Of a DNA stretch of 44,939 nt, positions 8,201 through 15,562 are shown one piece after another. Source of the stretch: Actinomyces sp. ZJ308 (GTDB taxonomy: Bacteria; Actinomycetota; Actinomycetes; Actinomycetales; Actinomycetaceae); assembly GCF_011752065.1 (NCBI RefSeq), contig NZ_JAAIJY010000029.1:1-44939 (forward strand). The letters are read 5' to 3'. The position numbers and the translations under genes were made by a program. Each line of letters begins with the position of its first letter. Within the stretch, counting starts at the first letter, position 1. The notes under the pieces are model-generated. The model had not been told where the DNA came from and made no database searches. It saw only the letters and a program-made list of their open reading frames with translations.

Positions 8201-8808
8201 CGGGAGGCGGCGCCCCGGGGGCCAGGACCTCAGGCTCGGTGTTCGCGATCCCCCACCTCGCCCTGGCGGTCCAGCTCACCGGGACCTCCACCACGGGGAT
8301 GGCCCTCGTGCTCGACGACTCCGAGGAGGCCCTGGCCTCCCCCGACCACGCCGAGGCCTGGCTGACCTGGCTGCGGTTGAGCAACGTCCTCGCCCTGGCC
8401 CAGAGCCCCGTGGACATCACCACCACCAGCCGGGCCCTGGCCGAGCTGCAGGCCCGCGCCGACGCCCGGACCACCGTCACCGACGTCGCGGGCAGCCCCG
8501 CCACCATGCGTGATCTCGGTTGGGACGACGTCGACCGGGACCTCACCCCCGCCGCCATCCTCACGCTCCTGCCTCACCTGGCGGCCGCCGGCATCCCCCA
8601 CGAGGGCGACGGCGTCGAGCTGGCCGGCGGCATCATGACGGACCTGTCCTGGGCCGCACCGAAGGTCGCCGTCCTGGCCGAGCCGCAGGAGGGCGACGTC
8701 GAGGCCCTGGCGGCGGACGGCTGGCGCGTCGTCGTCACCGGGGACGATCCGGCCCGCACCACCGCCGACATCTGCGCGCTCATCCCCGAGCTCCTGGAAG
8801 GACACTGA
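2236..8808 (+). CDS. Giant DEAD/DEAH helicase with DUF1998-like zinc clusters and nuclease-like C-terminus (DruE-like)
   Basis: This 2190-residue protein has a superfamily 2 helicase core: Walker A TGTGSGKTES (about residue 119), DEFH box LDEFHTYDGAQGTD (about 248), SATLGDG (about 301), FTDSVQDAAHRAGF (about 680), and motifs V/VI GIDIGDLS with QRVGRAGRRSG (about 1080-1120). Cysteine pairs at about 522, 640, 988-1010, 1404-1430, 1536 and CPCRAEGKDMCPDC (1677-1690), with LLHDTVPGGTGYL (about 1642), are typical of DUF1998-type proteins. Residues 1750-1860 resemble a Vsr/PD-(D/E)XK nuclease (TRPDFTCLRPG, FTDGRSYH, DKRARLRAAGYRVVSV). Length and architecture match DruE of Druantia defence. The N-terminus (MTLLLPSLQAERIRRSIVDYL) looks native, but no ribosome binding site is evident. 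The next gene starts 1 bp after its stop. A role in foreign DNA restriction is inferred. Confidence 0.85.
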   Translation: MTLLLPSLQAERIRRSIVDYLSTTFALTDAEPRRVLADFLEDEKQGVFVGPFVRLRLPYLAASAPAAGPGTASPANQTTPAGSPLDWDPGLAPYQHQEDAYRRLTTKAGHRPEPTIVTTGTGSGKTESFLHPVLDHVLRARAQGITGIKALILYPMNALATDQAGRLARLITNDPALAAVRAALYTGDSSAQPRKHVTADSLITDRYVIRDDPPDILLTNYKMLDQLLLRPEDRELWRASAASLTYLVLDEFHTYDGAQGTDVAMLLRRLGLTLRAHLPTDDPRQEAFAASPLGPVCPVATSATLGDGGDPSRMLAFARDVFGPDLPADAVVTETRADLDQWADTHRRAATAKGLTGHALRLRSLPGENLQALARLAQTASPTPEELLRGVVAHLYDLPGDPEDTLDAALASALQAHPDVLDLVRAAEHSTPLAELARTLLGPAHEPDLARQVLSAILAALSVVRAGLDGRPDRRAVNVEVTLWIREVTRVDRALSSLPAFRWSDAIAEQHQVDEPARPALYCRSCGRSGWGIVLAPTGQQEKEDQSYVRRDRKIGDPRFRALLHAPGEDADYRARLEAGEPAPQARHPGLRWYSVNSRELLTRRPADDDPEAKEGLILPVLTLTGDERSIAEDSTRDVCPSCGDKDSIRFLGSAVSTLLSVSLTTLFGDDALDDADKRALIFTDSVQDAAHRAGFVNQRSHTMSLRSALRGALAAEMPIEEWAEAALDDAQASAFDRYRLVPADLTEHKRFKPYWDPSAPASRRSRAKPHVRRRLLFDIALEVGLQSTYGRTLEATGSVTAHVRAGEAAALIDLARRVLGGGRQGALDGFEDLTDARLLAWVRGTLEHMRRDGAIDHEWLARYKRDDGKRLWIWYKRKRDQGQPAFPTGRAAPAFPQVGGGLDTRKSAFVPVGSSRSWYATWTRKCLDVVPTHAARLACALLAHLAEAEILTATGTDSGGTVYGLPAGRVVVSPLGETTGEALLLVCGTCRTQLPAAAATVGQLDGAPCPAAACPGRLEAGPHPAESFYRSMYAGAHVRRVDSHEHTSLLDANERAEVETGFKRPDQLPGDPNVLVATPTLEMGIDIGDLSTVMLGSLPATVASYVQRVGRAGRRSGSALALAYVPGRRNQLPVLDNPGRLLNGSVAPPSTYLGAEEILRRQFLASVIDTLTRENHPAVPSGSHSRATAETALGATGDGSLIATMSERIERDGPLLAQAFTSAFTTRTPALDRLTAWVVQDGGAGPRQMLERAAAEHRAESERLRHQERQIREALPELTVVADRPNATEEDARALRAAEGAQKAAQTRIFELKQEHWVSALERHGILPNYTLIDDSVRLSARVSWRDPENDEFRTEPCDVERASVHALKEFAPGATFYTRGLEMGIEGIDASDLQDQAQWWLTCEACGYVDVHGPQEHAPAAPSQCPRCGDTAIADVGRARRVLRLSRVFADVSRDDARIGDSSDERVRTHFEVLPLADIDPARAVRQWSVEASGFGLARYRAMNLRWLNTGRALAGQSVDRVAGIAVASRDFRLCEACGKLDTSTGTSSAREHRPWCRYRSDPVEHAIAVDLMRELSTEALAFVLPLGFATDRVGVDSLASAILLGLEITTGGSPDHLGIVGVPHPVAGGAPGETRPALLLHDTVPGGTGYLTDHDDPARLWRLLVRTGQRLETCPCRAEGKDMCPDCLQPHAVSGDVTRMAALHAIGQLLGLEAAGAEVQFADLDPDIPQWEVTDEAVRAGTGESPLEVRFRAALAELMSKEMAVRTVSDPSGAPALEIDGGRWRIRPQLDASGTRPDFTCLRPGGRSPIAIFTDGRSYHASRTHNRLADDADKRARLRAAGYRVVSVGVEDLDGPWDPTWLDDDAAARLMNGSLGPARAGGVTNQAVAAWRGGPMALLEAMLLDDSGGPDAGPDPSPEARAMSALADSAWGPLVVGAAQHLPLGKSSSLRYSRAQEAGADPLWEALRALRPEDDLPEPGGEATASGGGAPGARTSGSVFAIPHLALAVQLTGTSTTGMALVLDDSEEALASPDHAEAWLTWLRLSNVLALAQSPVDITTTSRALAELQARADARTTVTDVAGSPATMRDLGWDDVDRDLTPAAILTLLPHLAAAGIPHEGDGVELAGGIMTDLSWAAPKVAVLAEPQEGDVEALAADGWRVVVTGDDPARTTADICALIPELLEGH

Positions 8809-8809
8809 C

Positions 8810-11290
8810 ATGCCCGCGATCCTGTGGCCCAGCAGCAAGACCAAGGACGCCACCACCAAGGACCCGTCCCTCAGGGCGAAGATCGGGCCATTCATCACCA
8901 AGCTCGCCACCATGACCACGAGCTCGGGCCTGCACCTGGAGCACATTCGCGGGGCACATGACCGGCGTGTGCGTACCGCGCGCGTCACCGACTCCTACCG
9001 GGCCGTCCTGTTCGAGTTGAGCGCCGAGTCCGGGCCCGTCTACGTCATTCACGGCATCTGGCAGCACGATGAGGCCAACAGGATCGCCGAGTCCGTCACC
9101 GTCGGCATCAATCCCTACAACGGGACCACCGAGGTCACCCACATCAGGGACCTCATCGCCCAGGACGCCGACGCCGTCGAGCAGGCCAGGCGCGCCGCCC
9201 AGGCCGAGCTCGCCGCCGCCCGGCGTGAGACCGACGAGATCGCCCGTGAGACCGCCCGGATCCAGGCGGCCAATGCCGAGGCCCGCCGCCGCAACGAGGA
9301 GGCGGCCAAGGCTCCGGGTGCCGGGCCGGCTGCCGATCCGGACGCGGGACCGGTCTCTAAGGGTGGGGTGGACGGCCGTGACGAGGACCGCCACGGTGAG
9401 GGCGGGGCCGTCCCCGTGGCCGGCGCCGTCGTCGTCTCCGGGCGCGACCAGGCACCGAGGTGGCCCGAGGGCCTGAGCGTGGAGGTGCTGCGCGACGAGC
9501 TCGGTATCGATGTCCGGCTGGGCGCCGCGGCGCTCGCGGCCACCCGCGAGTCCCAGGTCCTCGACCTGGCCGCCACCGCCCGGGTCGCCTGGCAGGGCGA
9601 GGCGCTGCTCAACCTGGCCACCGGTTCGACGATCGCCGACGTCCGTGAGGACTTCGGGCTGCTGCCCGCCGACGAGGTGGCCTCCGACCCCACCGACGCC
9701 GACCTCATCGCCGGCCTGCGCACTCGCGCGGCGCGCACCACCTTCACCTGGCTGGAGAACGACGAGGACCTGCGCCGCGCCATCGAGGGGCTCACCTTCG
9801 CCGAGTGGCAGCTCTTCCTGCACCCCCAGCAGCGCGCCCTCGTGGAGCGGCGCGCCAGCGGCCCCATGCGCATCTCGGGCGGCGCCGGAACCGGGAAGAC
9901 CGTTGTGGCGGTGCACCGCGCCGTCGAGCTCGCCGAGCGCGACGAGGCCGCGGGGCGAGAGCCTCGGATCCTGCTGACGACCTACACGCGCAACCTCGCC
10001 GACGACCTGCGCCGTCAGCTGGCCCAGCTCGCCCCGGAGCTCACCTTCACCGAGAGGCTCGGCGAGCCCGGTGTCCTCGTCAGTGGTCTGGACCGGGTCG
10101 CGCGCATGATCCTCCAGCGCGCCGGGGACGCCATCGCCCAGACGGCGCAGCAGGTCATCGGCCAGCCTCGCCGGCAGGTGCTCACCTACCCCCGGGCCGA
10201 CGTGTGGCAGGAGGTCCTCACCCTCATGGGCGACGAGCTGCCCGAGGGGCTGCGGTCCGCCGACTTCCTGGAGTCCGAGTACGAGATGATCGTGCTGCCC
10301 CAGCGAGTCACCACTCTTCAGCAGTACCTGCGCGTGCGGCGGCCCGGGCGGGGCGTGGCCCTCGACCGCTCCAAGCGCGCCGCCGTGTGGAAGGCCGTTG
10401 AACGCTACCGGGACCGCAGCGCCGACCTGGGCGTCACCTCCTTCTCCGAGCAGCTCGCCCTGGCGGCCGCCTGGCTGGACCACGAGGCGGAGCGGGGGGT
10501 GCCCCGGCCCTTCCGGCACGTGCTCGTCGACGAGGCCCAGGACCTGACGCCCGCCCATCTCCAGCTGCTGCGGGCCCTGGTGGAGGCCGGGCCGGATGAC
10601 CTGTTCCTGGCCGAGGACTCCCACCAGCGGATCTACGGCAAGAAGATCACGCTGAGCCACTACGGGATCCAGGTGCGTGGGCGCTCGCGGCGGCTGACCC
10701 GCAACTACCGGACCACGCGCCAGAACCTCGACGCGGCCTTCGGGATCCTCGACCCCGGCGCCTACGAGGACATGGAGGGTCAGGCCGAGGAGCACCGTTA
10801 CGTCTCGCCGCGCTCAGGGCCCGAGCCCCTGCTCCTCCACGCCGCCGACCGCGCAGATGAGCTCAGCAAGGCTGCCGAGCTGCTGAGCCGGTGGCTGGAG
10901 CAGGACCGGGACAGTGGCGAGAGCGCCCCGGAGACCATCGCCGTCCTCGTGCGCGACCGCTACCAGCGCGACGCCGTCGTCAATGGCCTGGCGCAGCACG
11001 GGGTGGAGGTGCGCGCCGTGGACCGTGAGGCGGCCGGCCGTGGCCGACCGGTGGTGATGACGATGCACCGGGCCAAGGGACTGGAGTTCCGCAAGGTGCT
11101 GCTCTTCGACGTCTCGCGCAGCGCGATCCCCCGTTCGCTGCGGGACCAGGAGTACTCCGAGGCCGATATCGCGGACGCCCTGCTGCGGGAGCGCTCGCTG
11201 CTGTACGTGGCCGCAACCCGCGCTCGGGACCAGCTCGCCATCTCCTGGGCCGGCGAGGCCAGCCCCCTCATCAGCGCCCTCGCGCAGTAG
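8810..11290 (+). CDS. UvrD-type helicase with a RelE/ParE-like N-terminal segment
   Basis: This 826-residue protein starts 1 bp after the DruE-like gene with an SD-like GGAAGGAC, so translation is coupled. Residues 1-110 have a RelE/ParE-like pattern (LHLEHIRGAHDRRVRTARV, YRAVLFEL, VYVIHGIWQHDEANRIAES). Residues 125-165 are charged and probably coiled coil. The superfamily 1 helicase follows: Walker A ISGGAGTGKTVVAV (about 354), Walker B LVDEAQDLTP (about 570), TRNYRTTRQN (about 630), MTMHRAKGLEF (about 750) and LLYVAATRARDQL (about 797). These show ATP-driven 3'-5' translocation or unwinding of the UvrD/Rep type. Whether the N-terminal segment is an active toxin, a ribosome- or nucleic-acid-binding module, or inert is unknown. 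It probably acts in one complex or pathway with the upstream helicase. Confidence 0.85.
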   Translation: MPAILWPSSKTKDATTKDPSLRAKIGPFITKLATMTTSSGLHLEHIRGAHDRRVRTARVTDSYRAVLFELSAESGPVYVIHGIWQHDEANRIAESVTVGINPYNGTTEVTHIRDLIAQDADAVEQARRAAQAELAAARRETDEIARETARIQAANAEARRRNEEAAKAPGAGPAADPDAGPVSKGGVDGRDEDRHGEGGAVPVAGAVVVSGRDQAPRWPEGLSVEVLRDELGIDVRLGAAALAATRESQVLDLAATARVAWQGEALLNLATGSTIADVREDFGLLPADEVASDPTDADLIAGLRTRAARTTFTWLENDEDLRRAIEGLTFAEWQLFLHPQQRALVERRASGPMRISGGAGTGKTVVAVHRAVELAERDEAAGREPRILLTTYTRNLADDLRRQLAQLAPELTFTERLGEPGVLVSGLDRVARMILQRAGDAIAQTAQQVIGQPRRQVLTYPRADVWQEVLTLMGDELPEGLRSADFLESEYEMIVLPQRVTTLQQYLRVRRPGRGVALDRSKRAAVWKAVERYRDRSADLGVTSFSEQLALAAAWLDHEAERGVPRPFRHVLVDEAQDLTPAHLQLLRALVEAGPDDLFLAEDSHQRIYGKKITLSHYGIQVRGRSRRLTRNYRTTRQNLDAAFGILDPGAYEDMEGQAEEHRYVSPRSGPEPLLLHAADRADELSKAAELLSRWLEQDRDSGESAPETIAVLVRDRYQRDAVVNGLAQHGVEVRAVDREAAGRGRPVVMTMHRAKGLEFRKVLLFDVSRSAIPRSLRDQEYSEADIADALLRERSLLYVAATRARDQLAISWAGEASPLISALAQ

Positions 11291-11679
11291 GGGCCCGCCC
11301 CGCACCGCAGGAAGGCAGCCCCTGAGCGTCACCGTCATGTACGCCTCGGGCGAAGCGCAACCGGGCACTCGCCCCTCTGCCTCCCCGCCCCTCCCCCGAG
11401 GCCATCCAGGGCAGCAGCATCAACACCTCTGGAGGGGCTTCGGGCGGGCCTTGAGCAGTGTCCGCGGAGTTGCTGTGGGACAACCGGGGGTGGACTGGGT
11501 GATCTCTGGGGGCTTCTTGGACCTTACGTCCCATATGTGGGGTGTGCGTCACCACGATCCGCACTCGGTGTCTGAATGGTGTTCGCGCGCATTGACGTTG
11601 TACGGTTGGCCCACGACATATTTGACCAGGAAGAGCGCGCCCACGTGCGCGCCGTGACACGTTGGAGGGGGTCGAGCCT
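11291..11679. other. 389-bp intergenic region before DUF3073
   Basis: No gene is convincing here; the ORFs on both strands have shadow-like composition. TTGACG (11592-11597) followed by CATATT (11617-11622) is a weak promoter candidate for the DUF3073 gene. The left part includes the end of the accessory operon and no clear terminator. Confidence 0.4.
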
Positions 11680-11883
11680 ATGGGGCGCGGCCGTCAGAAG
11701 GCCAAGGCAACCAAGGTTGCCCGTAAGCTCAAGTACTTCAGCCCGGAGACTGACTACAAGGCTCTGGAGCGGGAGCTCGTCTCAGCATCCTCGGGATCTG
11801 AGCCTGACGACGAGATCGACTACGAGGAACTGGCCGCCAAGTATGCCGTCGACGACGATGACTGGGACGAGGGCAGCAAGTAG
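11680..11883 (+). CDS. DUF3073 family protein
   Basis: This 67-residue protein begins MGRGRQKAKATKVARKLKYF, the hallmark of the actinobacterial DUF3073 family (M. tuberculosis Rv0810c), and ends in an acidic tail (DDDDWDEGSK). Start ATG 11680 is preferred over an in-frame TTG at 11662 because a purine-rich GGAGGGGG lies just upstream and family members start at MGRGRQK. Function is unknown; the basic head and acidic tail suggest nucleic acid or ribosome contact. It lies beside purM in the opposite direction, as in mycobacteria. A GC-rich hairpin follows the stop. Confidence 0.9.
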   Translation: MGRGRQKAKATKVARKLKYFSPETDYKALERELVSASSGSEPDDEIDYEELAAKYAVDDDDWDEGSK

Positions 11884-11900
11884 CCCCACCCCCAGTCGAG

Positions 11901-11932
11901 GAGGGCCGGAGGAACGCACCTACCGGCCCTTC
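11901..11932. terminator. Hairpin after DUF3073
   Basis: GAGGGCCGG (11901-11909) pairs with CCGGCCCTTC (11923-11932) with one bulge and a 13-nt loop. It lies 17 bp past the DUF3073 stop. Confidence 0.5.
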
Positions 11933-11977
11933 CGCGCGCCTACCAGCGCGTGAGTCGAGGCTGTCAGGCAGCCGTCC

Positions 11978-12111
11978 GTGTCACTCTCGGCGACTTTTCA
12001 CTCCTGACCCGGTCAACCTGCGTCGCATCGACCCAGGTCAGGGCCGTGCTGTCCTGGTGCAGCGCTCCAGAGCCGACCCAGGCGGGATTGAATAGTCGCC
12101 AAGCGTGACAC
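11978..12111. repeat. 134-bp element with inverted termini, copy 1 (MITE-like)
   Basis: The left end GTGTCACTCTCGGCGACTTT continues TCA (11978-12000). The right end (12089-12111), read in reverse complement, starts GTGTCACGCTTGGCGACTAT, matching about 19 of 23 bases. Copy 2 at 19938-20071 has exactly the same length and matching ends with a diverged centre. No clear target duplication is visible. It lies between convergent DUF3073 and purM. Confidence 0.65.
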
Positions 12112-12122
12112 CTGGCATGGCG

Positions 12123-12156
12123 AGGGCCCCGTCGGACACGTATCCGACGGGGCCCT
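12123..12156 (-). terminator. purM terminator
   Basis: AGGGCCCCGTCGGA (12123-12136) and TCCGACGGGGCCCT (12143-12156) form a perfect 14-bp stem with a 6-nt loop, 15 bp past the purM stop. Confidence 0.8.
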
Positions 12157-12171
12157 GCTCGCGGCGGTCTC

Positions 12172-13317
12172 TCAGGCGGTCCGGTATGCGCCGTGAATGT
12201 CGATAGCGCCACCGTCGACGCCCTTGGTGCCGGAGATGACGCGGTCCTGGGCCTCGTACTTGGCGGCCTCGTGCACCTCGCCGAGCACCCAGGCGGGGAT
12301 GTCGGATCCCTCGGCGACCCGCAGGACGGCGTCGACCGCGGTGGGGTCGACCACAGCGACCATCCCCACCCCGAGGTTGAGGGTGCCCTCCAGGTCCTCC
12401 CACGGCACCGAGCCCAGCTCGCGCACGGTGGAGAAGACCGGCGGCACCGCCCAGGAGGCCCGGTCGATGTCGGCGATGAGCCCGGCGGGCAGGACGCGGG
12501 CGACGTTGGCGGCCAGTCCCCCGCCGGTGATGTGGGACAGGGCGTGGACCGGCCCGGGGGCGGCCGGCGAGGACAGGGTCTCCAGCATGGCCAGGCACAC
12601 GCGGGTGTACAGGCGCGTGGGCTCGAGCAGCTCCTCGCCCAGGGTGCGGCCGAACTCGGGGACCTCGCGCTCCAGCCCCCAACCGGCGTGCTCGATGACG
12701 CGGCGCACCAGGGAGTAGCCGTTGGAGTGCAGGCCGGAGGCGCCCAGGGCGACCAGGACGTCGCCGGCGCACACCTTCTCCGCGCCGAGCATGCGGTCGG
12801 CCTCGACGACGCCGGTGGCGGCCCCGGCGACGTCGTACTCATCGGGCGCCATGAGGCCGGGGTGCTCGGCGGTCTCCCCGCCCAGCAGCGGCGTGCCGAC
12901 GGCGGCGCAGGCCTGGGCGACGCCGCGCACGATGTCCGCGATCCGCTCGGGGACGACGTGCCCGCAGGCGATGTAGTCGGTCATGAGCAGGGGACGGGCC
13001 CCCACCACGACGATGTCGTCGACGACCATGCCCACCAGGTCCTGGCCGATCGTGTCGTGGATGTCGAGGGCCTGGGCGATGGCGACCTTGGTGCCCACGC
13101 CGTCGGTGGAGGTGGCCAGCAGGGGGCGACGGTAGTCGCGCAGCGCGGAGACGTCCACGAGCCCGGCGAAGCCCCCGACGCCGCCGACGACGGCCGGGGT
13201 CATGGTCGCGGCCACGGCGTCCTTCATGAGCGCGACGGCCCGGTCCCCGGCGGCGGTGTCGACGCCGGCGGCGGCGTAGGTGATTCCCGGGGCGGTCTGC
13301 TCGGGCTGCTGACTCAT
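12172..13317 (-). CDS. purM: Phosphoribosylformylglycinamidine cyclo-ligase (AIR synthetase)
   Basis: PurM closes the imidazole ring in purine synthesis, using ATP to turn FGAM into AIR in the cytoplasm. The 381-residue protein starts MSQQPEQTAPGITYAAAGVD and contains the conserved STDGVGTKVAIAQ, DDIVVVGARPLLMTDYIACG, GGETAEHPGLM and HITGGGLAANV motifs over the usual length of about 350. Start ATG 13317 has AGGAGCC upstream; the longer frame to 13440 has no support. It lies 168 bp downstream of purF on the same strand, so the two are probably one operon, and a strong terminator follows. Confidence 0.97.
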   Translation of the reverse strand: MSQQPEQTAPGITYAAAGVDTAAGDRAVALMKDAVAATMTPAVVGGVGGFAGLVDVSALRDYRRPLLATSTDGVGTKVAIAQALDIHDTIGQDLVGMVVDDIVVVGARPLLMTDYIACGHVVPERIADIVRGVAQACAAVGTPLLGGETAEHPGLMAPDEYDVAGAATGVVEADRMLGAEKVCAGDVLVALGASGLHSNGYSLVRRVIEHAGWGLEREVPEFGRTLGEELLEPTRLYTRVCLAMLETLSSPAAPGPVHALSHITGGGLAANVARVLPAGLIADIDRASWAVPPVFSTVRELGSVPWEDLEGTLNLGVGMVAVVDPTAVDAVLRVAEGSDIPAWVLGEVHEAAKYEAQDRVISGTKGVDGGAIDIHGAYRTA

Positions 13318-13485
13318 GTGGTGGCTCCTTGGAGGGTCGGGTCTCGGAGGCGGGCGGTTGGCAGGTGGTTGGCGGATGGATGCCGGCCGGTTCGCGGAGG
13401 ACGGCCGGGCGCAGGCGGGCGACGACGGCTCGGGCGGCATGACCGGAGCACGGCCGGCCGGGGCGCGGCCGATGCCGGGCCCGGG

Positions 13486-15363
13486 CTACGACGTCGTCGA
13501 GCCCAGGGGGCTGCCGGAGGCCAGGTCCGGGCGGGTGATGCTGCCCAGCGGCACGGTGCGCCCGGCGTCGTCGGGCTGCTCGCCGCGGCGCCGTCCCCGG
13601 TAGGCGGCCGGCACGCGGCGCACCGGGATGGCGGCGGACTTCAGGCTGCGCACCGGCGGCGGGATCGGGTAGTCGCCGGTGAAGCAGGCCAGGCACAGGT
13701 CGTCGGCCTTCTGGCCGCTGGCGGCCACCATGCCCTCCACGGACAGGAAGCCCAGGGAGTCGGCGCCGATGGACTCGCCGATCTCCTCCACGCTCATGCC
13801 GGTGGCGATGAGCTCGGCGCGGGTGGCGAAGTCGATGCCGTAGAAGCAGGGCCACATCACCGGCGGGGAGGAGATGCGCACGTGGACCTCGGCGGCGCCG
13901 GCCTCGCGCAGCATCCGCACCAGGGCCCGCTGGGTGTTGCCGCGCACGATGGAGTCGTCGACGACGACGAGGCGCTTGCCCTCGATGACCTCGCGCAGGG
14001 GGTTGAGCTTGAGGCGGATGCCGAGCTGGCGCAGGGTCTGGGTGGGCTGGATGAAGGTGCGCCCCACGTAGGCGTTCTTCACCAGGCCCTGCCCGTAGGG
14101 GATGCCGGAGGCCTGGGCGTAGCCGATGGCGGCCGGGGTGCCCGACTCGGGCGTGGCGATGACGAGGTCGGCCTCGACCGGGTGCTCGCGGGCCAGGGCG
14201 GCGCCCATCTCGTTGCGCGAGGCGATGACGCTGCGCCCGGCGATGCGGGTGTCGGGGCGGGCCAGGTAGACGTACTCGAAGACGCAGCCGGCGCGGCGGG
14301 CGGTGGCGAAGCGCGAGGAGCGCACGCCGTCCTCGTCGATCTCGATGAGCTCGCCGGGCTCGACCTCGCGCACGAAGGTGGCGCCGACGATGTCCAGGGC
14401 GGCGGTCTCGGAGGCCACGGCCCAGCCGTTGCCCAGGCGCCCGAGCACCAGGGGGCGCACCCCGTGGGGGTCGCGGGCGGCGTAGAGGGTGCCCTCGTCC
14501 ATGAAGACCAGGGAGAAGGCGCCGCGCAGCATGGGCAGGACCCGGCGGGCGGCTTGGGACACGCTCAGGGGGGCCGGCGCGGAGTAGGCGGCGTCGAGCT
14601 CGGCGTCGTCGGTGATGCCGGAGGTGAGGATGTCGGCGGCCGAGTCCCAGCCCTCCAGGGCGCCGTGCTCGGAGATGAGGTTGAGCAGGGCGGCCAGGAC
14701 CGCGGTGTCCGTGGAGGAGCCGCGGCCCAGCTCGCCGCTGAGGTCCTCCCCGGAGGTGGCGTGGACGGCGTCCATGAGCTCGCGGGTGTTGGTGAGGTTG
14801 CCGTTGTGCGCCAGGGCGAGGGTGGAGCCGGCGGCCGGGCCGAGCATCGGCTGGGCGTTCTCCCAGGTGGTGGCCCCTTGAGTGGCGTAGCGGACGTGGC
14901 CGACGGCCATGTGCCCGGTGAGGTTGGACAGGGCCTGGTCGTCGAAGACCTGGGAGACCAGGCCGAGGTCCTTGTAGACGAGGATCTGGGAGCCGTTGGA
15001 GGTGGCGATCCCGGCGGACTCCTGGCCGCGGTGCTGGAGGGCGTAGAGGCCGAAGTAGGTCAGGCGGGAGACCTCCTCGCCGGGCGCCCAGACGCCGAAG
15101 ACGCCGCACTCCTCGCGCGGGGCGGGCTCGAGCTCGTCGGAGTGGTCATCGGGCAGGGCCGTCAGGCTGGGGGCGCTCACGGGTTCCGCGGAGGCCACGG
15201 GGTCCACAGGAGTCAAGGGGGCCGCGGAATCGGCATCACTGGACCGGCCGGGCCGGCCGCCGGACTCGAAGGAGCCTGCCCGGGGTGCTTGGGGGGCGTG
15301 GTGGGCGTCGTCGGGGTGGTCAGAGGTGGTCTGCGTGGGGTTCTCACCGGTGCGCACACGCAC
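13486..15363 (-). CDS. purF: Amidophosphoribosyltransferase with a long N-terminal extension
   Basis: PurF makes phosphoribosylamine from PRPP and glutamine, the first committed step of purine synthesis. The glutaminase domain starts at REECGVFGVW (Cys86, the nucleophile exposed after propeptide removal), with YALQHRGQESAGI and HNGNLTNT. The phosphoribosyltransferase part has the PRPP loop VVVDDSIVRGNT, and cysteines typical of an Fe-S type enzyme are present (VMWPCFYGIDF, LCLACFTGDYP). The first 85 residues are Pro/Ala/Ser/Asp-rich and probably disordered. The GTG start at 15363 has no clear ribosome binding site, so the true start may be further in. purM follows. Confidence 0.95.
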   Translation of the reverse strand: MRVRTGENPTQTTSDHPDDAHHAPQAPRAGSFESGGRPGRSSDADSAAPLTPVDPVASAEPVSAPSLTALPDDHSDELEPAPREECGVFGVWAPGEEVSRLTYFGLYALQHRGQESAGIATSNGSQILVYKDLGLVSQVFDDQALSNLTGHMAVGHVRYATQGATTWENAQPMLGPAAGSTLALAHNGNLTNTRELMDAVHATSGEDLSGELGRGSSTDTAVLAALLNLISEHGALEGWDSAADILTSGITDDAELDAAYSAPAPLSVSQAARRVLPMLRGAFSLVFMDEGTLYAARDPHGVRPLVLGRLGNGWAVASETAALDIVGATFVREVEPGELIEIDEDGVRSSRFATARRAGCVFEYVYLARPDTRIAGRSVIASRNEMGAALAREHPVEADLVIATPESGTPAAIGYAQASGIPYGQGLVKNAYVGRTFIQPTQTLRQLGIRLKLNPLREVIEGKRLVVVDDSIVRGNTQRALVRMLREAGAAEVHVRISSPPVMWPCFYGIDFATRAELIATGMSVEEIGESIGADSLGFLSVEGMVAASGQKADDLCLACFTGDYPIPPPVRSLKSAAIPVRRVPAAYRGRRRGEQPDDAGRTVPLGSITRPDLASGSPLGSTTS

Positions 15364-15562
15364 AGTCTTTCATGGCCCGGGGTCCTCTGCCCATCGACGG
15401 GGGCCAGCTCCGGTCCGCCGGTGGGCGCCCGGGCAGCCAGATGCCGCGGTCTTGGAGGTTGTCGACGCCAGGACCCACCGAAGTCTGAAGGTTCCCGGAG
15501 GGACTTTTCCTCCCACCCCGGCCGCAGCGAGACGGGACAGGGCGCTGGTTAGGCTTCGGGGC
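15364..15562. other. Divergent promoter region between purF and the amidohydrolase gene
   Basis: This 199-bp gap separates divergent genes. TAGGCT (15550-15555) lies exactly 7 nt before the amidohydrolase ATG and is a likely -10 box for a leaderless transcript. I could not identify a purine riboswitch or a clear PurR box. Confidence 0.4.

Noticed and set aside
15338..15375. Nine-codon ORF (MKDCACAHR) overlapping the purF start as a leader peptide
   Set aside because: No attenuator hairpins or ribosome site accompany it, and it overlaps the GTG start in another frame by chance.
12193..15552. 1119-aa plus-strand ORF opposite purM and purF
   Set aside because: It is a Gly/Gln/Val-rich antisense frame opened by high GC; both strands cannot be coding and purM/purF are certain.
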